Below are positions 1 to 6,274 of a stretch of 9,533 bases of DNA, one piece after another. The translations under genes were made by a program, and so were the position numbers. The stretch spans positions 1 to 9,533 of the forward strand of contig CALFYH010000131.1 in the NCBI GenBank assembly GCA_937952155.1. The letters are read 5' to 3'. Numbering within the stretch: the stretch's first letter is position 1; every line of letters begins with the position of its first letter. The notes beneath the pieces were generated by a model. It did not search any database. It saw nothing but the letters and a program-made list of their open reading frames with translations, and had not been told where the DNA came from. This DNA comes from an uncultured Saprospiraceae bacterium (GTDB lineage: Bacteria; Bacteroidota; Bacteroidia; Chitinophagales; Saprospiraceae).

Positions 1-792
1 CCAAGCTAGTTTAAGAATAGATTTTATGACAGAAACATTTGGAGCTAAATTTTGGATATTTAATTTAATCATGCCTCTACCATAAAACAAGTGGTATATT
101 TGATACAAAACGCCCGATCCTCTACCGATACAAGTGGCAATAGCGGCTCCTTCGAGTCCAAAACCACGCCATGGACCAATACCGTAAATTAATATGGGCA
201 CTAAAATAATATTGGCAATACTTGCGATCCAAAGACTCTTCATCGCCAAGGCTGCATTTCCAGCTCCACGAAAAATACCATTTATTAAAAATAAGAGCAT
301 GATCACAACGTTATATCCAAACATTATTCGAGTGAAGCCAACTCCTTGCTTGATCACATCATCCGATGCTCCCATGAATCGCAACATTTGAGGTGCATAA
401 ATATATCCAAAAATGCCTATCAAAGCTGACAACACTAATGAAATGATGATGGATTGTAAAGCAGATTTTGAGGCACCTAGCAAATCTTTCTCTCCGACTC
501 TCCGCGCTATAATTGCAGTGGCTGCAGTACTCAACCCGATAGCGACAGAATATACCATAGTGACCATCGATTCGGTATATGCGACAACTGCAATGGCATT
601 ATGTCCAAGCTTGCCTACAAAATACATGTCAACCAAGGCGAAAACACTCTCCAAGCTCAATTCCAAAATCATAGGAATTGCTAATAAAAATATTGCTTGC
701 CTTATACTTCCTTGCGTATAATCTCTTTCTTCGCCTTGCAAAGAAGTCTTTATCAGCTTGATGAAAGCGTTTATTTTTGTACTAATTTGCAA
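1..792 (-). CDS. MATE family multidrug/cation efflux transporter, 3' part cut by window edge
   Basis: This is an inner-membrane antiporter of the MATE (NorM/DinF-like) family, which exports drugs or metabolites in exchange for Na+ or H+. An unbroken frame of 264 codons runs from 792 to base 1 and continues outside the window, so roughly the first half to 60% of a usual 440-460 residue protein is present. Family marks seen, counting from the TTG start: DYTQGSIRQAI (24-34) just before TM1, VDMYFVGKLG (54-63) with acidic D55 in TM1, ARRVGEKD (96-103) after TM2-3, FRGAGNA in the middle, and GFGLEGAAIAT (210-220). About six hydrophobic segments are visible. No ATG lies in frame before the TM1 region. 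A stop at 799-801 closes the frame upstream, so the start must be TTG at 790-792, or CTG 754-756 or TTG 739-741. The gene begins 10 nt after the aminopeptidase stop and is probably the last or a later gene of the hflX operon. The substrate cannot be told from sequence. Confidence 0.9.
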   Translation of the reverse strand, partial: MQISTKINAFIKLIKTSLQGEERDYTQGSIRQAIFLLAIPMILELSLESVFALVDMYFVGKLGHNAIAVVAYTESMVTMVYSVAIGLSTAATAIIARRVGEKDLLGASKSALQSIIISLVLSALIGIFGYIYAPQMLRFMGASDDVIKQGVGFTRIMFGYNVVIMLLFLINGIFRGAGNAALAMKSLWIASIANIILVPILIYGIGPWRGFGLEGAAIATCIGRGSGVLYQIYHLFYGRGMIKLNIQNLAPNVSVIKSILKLAW

Positions 793-802
793 ATTTAATT
801 AT

Positions 803-1906
803 TTATTCTCCTAAAAGGAATTTGCCATTTTTATAAATCAGTCTGTGATCTGCCCATATTTCTCCGCCATCTTTCATGTTGGAAATGAGATCCCAGTGTA
901 TCGGTGATTTGTTAAGGCCTCCTGTTTGTTTGTAAGATTGCCCCAATGCCATGTGAACTGAACCACCTATTTTTTCATCAAACAAAATGTTTTTTGTAGG
1001 TTTCTGTATCTGGTAATTTGTACCTATTGCGACTTCTCCAAAATGCCTTGCACCATCAATAGTAAAGATATGGTCAAGAAATTCTTTGCCTTTTTCTGCT
1101 TGCCAATCGATGACCTTACCTTCAGAAACAATTAATGTCACACCAGCTACTTCATGTCCCATAAAAACTGTTGGGTAGTCAAAATGTATCGTACCATTGA
1201 CACTATTTTCGATAGGACTGCTGAATACTTCTCCGCTGGGCATATTGGATCTTCCATCAGAATTGATCCATGTTCTGCCTTTCACACTAAAACTAATATC
1301 ACTTGCTTTGTTTTTATAGGTGATTTTGTCGCATTGATTGAGAAAATCTACGATGTGTTGCTGTTGGTTGCGGACTTTAATCCACTCAGCTGATGGATCA
1401 TCACTATACAAGTGGCATGCATTATAAACAAAATATTCGTATTCTTCGAGACTCATTCCGGCTTCTTGAGCCGCAGCCTGTGTCGGAAACTGACATAGAC
1501 ATCTCTTGAGACTACGATCAGCTATTCTTTCGGTATATATTTGATTTACAATATGAAGGGCATCTTGTCTTCTTGCAGATTTTTTCGGATCATTGGACAT
1601 ATCTTCTCTGATATTGAATGGCGCTCTGATGACTAAATACGCATCATAACTTACCATCATTTCCTTATAAGCAGGTAGTACATAATCCAATTGTCGGTCA
1701 TTGGCTTCTGCGATAAATATCCGGTTTTGCTCCCGGAAACTCATATTGAAATCCACTAATGCACCTGCTTTTACTGCTTCTCTATACACTTCTCTAAGTA
1801 GCGGCTCTGCCAAAGTAGTAGTGGAAATATATAGCTTTTCATCTGGTTTGATTTCCAAACAATAATGCACTAAGAGGTGAGCATACTTTTGAAGAATATC
1901 TAACAT
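803..1906 (-). CDS. M29 family metallo-aminopeptidase (AmpS/aminopeptidase T type)
   Basis: A cytoplasmic dinuclear-metal aminopeptidase of peptidase family M29, which removes N-terminal residues from peptides. The protein has 367 residues, slightly short of the about 410 of the Thermus and Staphylococcus members but in the range of the short forms common in this phylum. The expected metal and catalytic residues all appear in the C-terminal half, in order and with family-like spacing: E226 in MPSGEVFSSP, E291 in HFGEVAIGTN, H318 and Y325 in GGSVHMALGQSY, and H337 and D339 in PIHWDLISNM. No signal peptide or membrane segment is seen. The start ATG at 1904-1906 has an A-rich upstream stretch and no Shine-Dalgarno, normal for Bacteroidota. 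It lies 24 nt after the hflX stop and 10 nt before the MATE start, so it is most likely co-transcribed with them. Substrate preference is not predictable. The family call is firm. Confidence 0.94.
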   Translation of the reverse strand: MLDILQKYAHLLVHYCLEIKPDEKLYISTTTLAEPLLREVYREAVKAGALVDFNMSFREQNRIFIAEANDRQLDYVLPAYKEMMVSYDAYLVIRAPFNIREDMSNDPKKSARRQDALHIVNQIYTERIADRSLKRCLCQFPTQAAAQEAGMSLEEYEYFVYNACHLYSDDPSAEWIKVRNQQQHIVDFLNQCDKITYKNKASDISFSVKGRTWINSDGRSNMPSGEVFSSPIENSVNGTIHFDYPTVFMGHEVAGVTLIVSEGKVIDWQAEKGKEFLDHIFTIDGARHFGEVAIGTNYQIQKPTKNILFDEKIGGSVHMALGQSYKQTGGLNKSPIHWDLISNMKDGGEIWADHRLIYKNGKFLLGE

Positions 1907-1930
1907 TGCTTTTCGATTTTTTATGGAGAA

Positions 1931-3145
1931 TTACCACGATTTTACCTGAAAAGGATAACGCACTTTGTATTCCTGCATGATCATTTCCCGTAAAGTATCA
2001 CGCAATTGATCAATATTTTCTTTATCTGTAGCCGAGATAAGTACGTTGGGAAAATTGTATAAATTGGTAAATTTTTCGCGGATTTCCTGCATGATTTCTT
2101 TTTTAGTTCCCTGATCTAGATAATCATCAAAATACTTCTCCCTATAAAGATCTACTTTATTAAAAACCATAAGTGTCGTCCTATCACTGGCGCCCAGATC
2201 ATTGAGTGTATTTTGGACAGTAAGGATATGATCTTCGTGTTGCGGATGTGCAATATCGACCACATGCACTAGGATGTCACTTTCTCTTACTTCATCCAAG
2301 GTGGACTTAAAACTTTCGACCAAATGATGCGGCAATTTGCGGATAAATCCGACTGTATCTGATAGTAAAAAAGGCATTGTCTCCCATACTACTTTTCGTA
2401 CAGTCGTATCTAACGTCGCAAATAACTTGTTTTCTGCAAAAACATCAGATTTACTTAAAACATTCATGAGTGTGGACTTACCTACATTGGTATATCCGAC
2501 TAAAGAGACGCGAATCAGTTCGCCTCTGTTTTTACGTTGTGTCTGTGCTTGCTGATCTATTTTCTCAAGTCTTTTCTTTAGTAAAGCGATTTTATCTCGG
2601 ATAATCCTTCGGTCTGTCTCGATCTCCATCTCTCCCGGTCCGCGCATACCGATACCACCACGTTGTCGTTCTAGGTGTGTCCATAGACCTCTCAATCTTG
2701 GCAATAGATACTGCATTTGAGCCAATTCCACCTGTGTTTTGGCTTGTGCTGTTTGTGCTCTTTCGGCAAAAATATCGAGTATCAACGTACTTCTGTCCAC
2801 GATTTTGACCTTGAGATATTCCTCCAGAAAACTATTTTGTTTGCCCGTAAGGTCTTCGTCAAAGATGGCCAAGGTGATATCTTCATTTCGCTCTATGTAT
2901 TCCCTTATCTCTTCTAGTTTGCCTGAACCAACGAATGTTTTGACATTTGGATGCGGCATTTTCTGGGTAAATACCTTTTTGGTAATTGCTCCAGCAGTAT
3001 TTGCCAAAAAATCTAGCTCATCAAGATACTCCATCACTTGAGCTTCGTCTTCATCTTTTGTGATGACACCAACAAGGATACAGTACTCCTGTTCCCTTAG
3101 AATTCCCTTCTTATCCTCTTTTCCTACCTTCCACGCATCAGACAT
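1931..3145 (-). CDS. hflX: GTPase HflX (ribosome-associated, ribosome-splitting)
   Basis: HflX is a TRAFAC-class GTPase that binds the 50S subunit and, in characterised bacteria, splits stalled or heat-damaged ribosomes. The 404 residues show the full family layout. The N-terminal HflX domain (about 20-130) carries GAITKKVFTQKMPHPNVKTF and FVGSGKLEEI. A helical linker with LLPRLRGLWTHLERQRGG and GMRGPGEMEIETDRR follows (148-180). Then comes the G domain: G1 GYTNVGKST (217-225), the G2 region FATLDTTVR (242-250), G3 DTVG (263-266), G4 NKVD (329-332) and G5 SAT (371-373). All nucleotide-binding motifs are intact, so the enzyme should be active. The short C-terminal tail ends YPFQVKSW. The ATG at 3143-3145 sits 17 nt after a very good Bacteroidota -7 box (TACATTTG). 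It appears to be the first gene of an operon with the M29 aminopeptidase and the MATE transporter. No hfq or miaA is next to it, unlike in enterobacteria. Confidence 0.97.
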   Translation of the reverse strand: MSDAWKVGKEDKKGILREQEYCILVGVITKDEDEAQVMEYLDELDFLANTAGAITKKVFTQKMPHPNVKTFVGSGKLEEIREYIERNEDITLAIFDEDLTGKQNSFLEEYLKVKIVDRSTLILDIFAERAQTAQAKTQVELAQMQYLLPRLRGLWTHLERQRGGIGMRGPGEMEIETDRRIIRDKIALLKKRLEKIDQQAQTQRKNRGELIRVSLVGYTNVGKSTLMNVLSKSDVFAENKLFATLDTTVRKVVWETMPFLLSDTVGFIRKLPHHLVESFKSTLDEVRESDILVHVVDIAHPQHEDHILTVQNTLNDLGASDRTTLMVFNKVDLYREKYFDDYLDQGTKKEIMQEIREKFTNLYNFPNVLISATDKENIDQLRDTLREMIMQEYKVRYPFQVKSW

Positions 3146-3162
3146 AAGTTAATATTTTACAA

Positions 3163-3193
3163 CAAATGTAGGTAATTTTATTTTTTGTACAAG
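3163..3193 (-). promoter_or_regulatory. Probable Bacteroidota-type promoter of the hflX operon
   Basis: Read on the minus strand, a perfect TAnnTTTG box (TACATTTG, 3163-3170) lies 17 nt before the hflX ATG. Exactly 19 nt further upstream is CTTG (3190-3193), one base off the TTTG -33 element known from Bacteroidota primary sigma promoters. Box match, spacing and position all agree, making this the best-supported promoter in the window. It is inferred from sequence only. Confidence 0.6.
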
Positions 3194-3288
3194 ATGTATT
3201 TGAAAGCAAGGACACTAAAAACAGAAATGAAAGCCATTAATCTTGGGAATTGGGAATATTTTATCCTTAATTTAATTATTGGCAAACA

Positions 3289-3326
3289 AAAATGTCCAGT
3301 TTATTAATTAAAAAACTGGACATTTT
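3289..3326 (-). terminator. Rho-independent terminator after the TonB-dependent receptor
   Basis: A perfect 14-bp inverted repeat (3289-3302 pairing with 3313-3326) encloses a 10-nt AT-only loop. The stem core is TGTCCAG/CTGGACA, flanked by A and T runs. Read on the minus strand the second arm ends in TTTT and is followed by TGTTTG, giving a U-rich tail. On the plus strand the tail is GTAAATA, which is poorer. The hairpin begins 37 nt after the receptor stop codon, so it most likely ends receptor transcription. Confidence 0.8.
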
Positions 3327-3363
3327 GTAAATATATCATAAGAAAAAAGCAATAACCTAAATA

Positions 3364-5865
3364 TCACGAACCTTGGGTAGATGTCCCATTACCCATACCG
3401 CCACCTTGATTGTCTTGGCCTTGTTTTTGGTCTGTATTTTTTACCTTCGATTTACGCTCTTTGAAGTCCACATTTCCAAATTTGTACCTAAAATTGACAC
3501 CAATCGACCTGAATGGAATGCTAAATGATGACGTCTGCCTGACATGATTGGTATTAACATTTGACTTGAAATATTTGTCGGCATTGAAAGGTTCGATGAG
3601 TGTTATACCTACAGACGAGTTTTTAAACTCTTTTCTGACTCCCATTCCATAGATAGTAAATGAAGGATTATCTCCTTGAATCGTCCTAACTGGAGATCTA
3701 AAAAAACCAAAAAAGTCGGCTTTAAAGGTTCCGCTTATTTTCACTTCGCCATTCAAAAAGATATTATATTCATAGCTGCTTCGCTCGGCAGGCACTCCAT
3801 TGACTGTACCTTTAGCATTGTATGTTGCTATGTTACCACCAGTGCGAAGTGTAATTAGATTAACTGTTTTGGTTATGAATGTATTAAGACCTATAGAGTT
3901 ATTTGTACCGATGTTTTGGAAGGTATTTACCGATAGGCTCGTGATGGTATCAAATCCTAAGACCTGTTCAATAATACCATCTGTGTATTTATAAAATAAG
4001 GATGAGAATGTCGTGAAACCTTTATAAGTAAAATTATATCCAAGCTCCACTTGCTGAACCAATTCTGGATTAAGTTTTGGATTACCTTGAGTTCTATTTA
4101 CAAAATCGCTGTTGTTATTGAATGGATTTATAAACTGCAAGCTCGGTCGCTGTATCCTTTGACTATATGAAAGCTTGAGTGTTCTGAATCCAGAAAATGT
4201 ACGGCTTATGGTAAAATTTGGAAGCGCATTTTCGTACTTTATTCCACTAAAATTCAGCTCCTTCGACTTATCAAAACTACCGCCGATTTTCGTCTGCTCG
4301 TACCGCAAGCCTGTGATTACTGAGTATTTTTTTGCTATCTGAAAGTTTAATGATGCATATCCTGCATAAACATCCTGATCATATTTGAATTGCTCAATAA
4401 GTGGAGAATATCCCGTGGCAATATCAAATTTCTGAGTATCATAATCGCTTATTATATTTCTAATTACGGTTTTGGCTCCTGTTTCGAGTTTTATTGATTT
4501 TGTAAACGGATGGGTATAATCTATTTGTAAGGTTGTTTCATGATTGGTTCCGTCATTGACAACTTTCGTATTTCTATCGAGCAATTTTACTTCATGAGAC
4601 TCGATAATATCAAAATCTTGATCATTGTTTTGTCTTGAATATTGGACACCGACTGAAAGCTCTTGACCTTCTCGCTTTTCGAATTTTCTTGTATAATCTG
4701 TATTCCAATCATATCCTCCAAAAAAGTTGTTTCCAATATTCGTACGAGTGAATACGTCTTTAAAACCAGTGGCTGGATCATTTATATTTCCATTGGTACC
4801 ACCATTGAGATCAAAGCCAAATCCTCTGAAATTAATAGAGGAGTTGATACTATTATATCCATTAAAATCATAAAAAGCACTTACTGATCCATGACCACCG
4901 AGTCTAGATGTTTTTTGTGAACCATTTTGGGTGATCAAGCCTTGTGTTAGGCTATCATATCTGTAAAATTCTGTAGTTCCTTTTGCTGGCGTAGAGTAAA
5001 ACAATGCAGCACTAGAACTCACACCAAATCGGCCTTTACCCACATTTAGATTGGTAAACAGGCTATTCTGTCTGTTACCAACTGATGCATTGACGCTACC
5101 AGCTATTCCTTCGATGTTCTGCTTTTTCGTGATGATATTGATAAGTCCGGCACTACCTTCAGCATCATATTTGGCCGATGGAGACGTGATGACCTCTACT
5201 TTTTTTATCTGATCGGCAGGAAACATTTTGAGCGCATCAGCTACATTGCTTGCAAACATGCCCGAAGGCTTGCCATTGATGAGAATTTTTACATTTTGTG
5301 AGCCTCGCAGAGAGACATTTCCATTCAGATCAACTGAAAGCATCGGCACTTTGCGTAGTACATCCGTGGCATCTCCACCAGCAATCGATGCGTCATTTTC
5401 GGCATTAAAAACCAATTTGTCTGCCCTGTTTTCTACCAATACTTTTTCTTCTTTTATCTCTACTGCATCGAGAAGGACACTGGATAAAGAAAGACTTATC
5501 GCTCCTATATTGACATCGGGTTCCTTCAAAGTAGTAGTAGCAGTCACCATTTTTTCGTTATAACCCAAGAATGAGATATTCATGTCATAGGCACCAGTCA
5601 CTACATTTTCGAAAACAAATGTCCCATCTTCATTGGACAAGACTCCATCTATTACAATAGAGCTACCTTTTTTCTTCAAAGATATCGTAGCAAATCCTAC
5701 TGCATTCTGCGTCAGAGAATCAATAATTTTGCCTTCTATCTTTCCCTTGATAGTCGGGCCTTTGGATCCGCCCATAGGAAACTGAGCTTGGGCAATCGTA
5801 CCCAAACCTATCAACAACACACATAAAGTAAATCTTAAACCATTCATTTTGATGAAATTTGACAT
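3364..5865 (-). CDS. TonB-dependent outer-membrane receptor, family-3 beta-barrel type
   Basis: An outer-membrane barrel protein of 833 residues that would take up or sense an unknown ligand using TonB energy. Residues 7-27 form a signal peptide (MNGLRFTLC, then a hydrophobic core ending AQA before Q28). Residues about 38-125 resemble a carboxypeptidase-regulatory (CarbopepD_reg) domain, with DGTFVFENVVTGAYDMNISFLGY. The plug domain (about 130-250) shows DVLRKVPMLSVDLNGNVSLRG, VKILINGKP, VEVITSPSAKYDAEGSAGLINII. The rest to about 800 is a repetitive strand-rich barrel of the OMP_b-brl_3 kind, with family marks such as RIQRPSLQFINPF and GNPKLNPE. A Gln/Gly-rich tail follows (801-833). No SusD gene or SusC signature is nearby, so this is not a glycan-utilisation pair. 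The listed start (5865) gives a nearly leaderless mRNA if the weak box CAACTTTG (5874-5881) is real. The second Met at 5847 may be the true start. The gene stands alone, with its own terminator. Confidence 0.92.
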   Translation of the reverse strand: MSNFIKMNGLRFTLCVLLIGLGTIAQAQFPMGGSKGPTIKGKIEGKIIDSLTQNAVGFATISLKKKGSSIVIDGVLSNEDGTFVFENVVTGAYDMNISFLGYNEKMVTATTTLKEPDVNIGAISLSLSSVLLDAVEIKEEKVLVENRADKLVFNAENDASIAGGDATDVLRKVPMLSVDLNGNVSLRGSQNVKILINGKPSGMFASNVADALKMFPADQIKKVEVITSPSAKYDAEGSAGLINIITKKQNIEGIAGSVNASVGNRQNSLFTNLNVGKGRFGVSSSAALFYSTPAKGTTEFYRYDSLTQGLITQNGSQKTSRLGGHGSVSAFYDFNGYNSINSSINFRGFGFDLNGGTNGNINDPATGFKDVFTRTNIGNNFFGGYDWNTDYTRKFEKREGQELSVGVQYSRQNNDQDFDIIESHEVKLLDRNTKVVNDGTNHETTLQIDYTHPFTKSIKLETGAKTVIRNIISDYDTQKFDIATGYSPLIEQFKYDQDVYAGYASLNFQIAKKYSVITGLRYEQTKIGGSFDKSKELNFSGIKYENALPNFTISRTFSGFRTLKLSYSQRIQRPSLQFINPFNNNSDFVNRTQGNPKLNPELVQQVELGYNFTYKGFTTFSSLFYKYTDGIIEQVLGFDTITSLSVNTFQNIGTNNSIGLNTFITKTVNLITLRTGGNIATYNAKGTVNGVPAERSSYEYNIFLNGEVKISGTFKADFFGFFRSPVRTIQGDNPSFTIYGMGVRKEFKNSSVGITLIEPFNADKYFKSNVNTNHVRQTSSFSIPFRSIGVNFRYKFGNVDFKERKSKVKNTDQKQGQDNQGGGMGNGTSTQGS

Positions 5866-5873
5866 TATAATGA

Positions 5874-5881
5874 CAAAGTTG
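5874..5881 (-). promoter_or_regulatory. Possible -7 box of the TonB-dependent receptor gene (weak)
   Basis: Minus-strand CAACTTTG matches TAnnTTTG except at the first base. It lies 8 nt before the first ATG (5865) and 26 nt before the second in-frame ATG (5847). A candidate upstream element, GTGG at 5900-5903, is a poor match to TTTG. I list it because it bears on the choice of start codon; it may be chance in this AT-rich spacer. Confidence 0.25.
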
Positions 5882-6028
5882 AGAATATTGTTTTATGTGC
5901 CACACTTTTTATAGATGAATGCAGCTATATTTATGATAAAATACTTGTTATAGCCAATATTTGACTTTATTTTATATCAGACAATATTGAATTTGTCTAT
6001 TAAAATGAAAAACAATTATATGGTCTTC

Positions 6029-6058
6029 TTGGTCTCTTGGTTTTTCGCTTTATCTTCG
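6029..6058 (+). promoter_or_regulatory. Probable promoter of xseB
   Basis: TATCTTCG (6051-6058) matches TAnnTTTG with one change and is followed by CA, a frequent extension of this box in Bacteroidota. TTGG (6029-6032) lies 18 nt upstream as a near match to the -33 TTTG. The box ends 19 nt before the xseB ATG, the same distance seen for the other promoters in this window, with an A-rich leader between them. Confidence 0.45.
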
Positions 6059-6077
6059 CAAAAAATAATAAACCTGC

Positions 6078-6272
6078 ATGGCCAAAAAAATGTCATATGA
6101 TACCGCTTATGCTGAGCTTAACGATATACTTTCGTCCATTCAATCCGATGAGACTGGTCTAGATGAGCTTAGCGAAAAGCTGAAGAGAGCCGCCGAGCTT
6201 TCAGCATTCTGTAAGTCCAAGTTGCGAAGTATAGAAGAAGAAATTGAGAAAATCAGTCCTTCAAACCAATAA
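6078..6272 (+). CDS. xseB: Exodeoxyribonuclease VII small subunit
   Basis: XseB is the small subunit of exonuclease VII, a cytoplasmic enzyme that degrades single-stranded DNA from both ends into oligonucleotides in mismatch repair and DNA-damage tolerance; several XseB copies bind along each XseA large subunit. The 64-residue product has the usual size (about 60-80) and the two-helix pattern of the family: SYDTAYAELNDILSSIQSDE, then the turn at TGLDELSEKLKRAAEL, then the second helix with CKSKLRSIEEEIEKI. ATG 6078 is preferred for its A-rich leader and promoter spacing; a second Met at 6090 also fits the family alignment. The usual partner gene xseA is not in the window: the upstream neighbour is a divergent receptor gene. 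The 3' end lies 2 nt from the stop of the convergent Na/Pi gene. Confidence 0.92.
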   Translation: MAKKMSYDTAYAELNDILSSIQSDETGLDELSEKLKRAAELSAFCKSKLRSIEEEIEKISPSNQ

Positions 6273-6274
6273 AT

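Noticed and set aside
194..721. Two plus-strand open frames of 65 and 102 codons
   Set aside because: They lie antisense to the well-supported MATE gene, and their products have no recognisable features.
3243..3256. Tandem 7-mer TTGGGAA repeated twice
   Set aside because: Only two copies in an AT-rich spacer, with no link to the promoter or terminator; likely chance.
3364..5865. Receptor as a SusC-type glycan importer
   Set aside because: No susD, glycoside hydrolase or anti-sigma/sigma pair is next to it, and its plug and barrel marks match the OMP_b-brl_3 type.
6004..6093. Small plus-strand ORF of 29 codons (MKNNYMVFLVSWFFALSSQ at its start) with a leader-like hydrophobic stretch
   Set aside because: It overlaps the xseB start and contains the xseB promoter candidate. 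Its own upstream box (TGAATTTG, 5988-5995) is imperfect with a 24-nt spacing to TTTG, and it has no homology I recognise.
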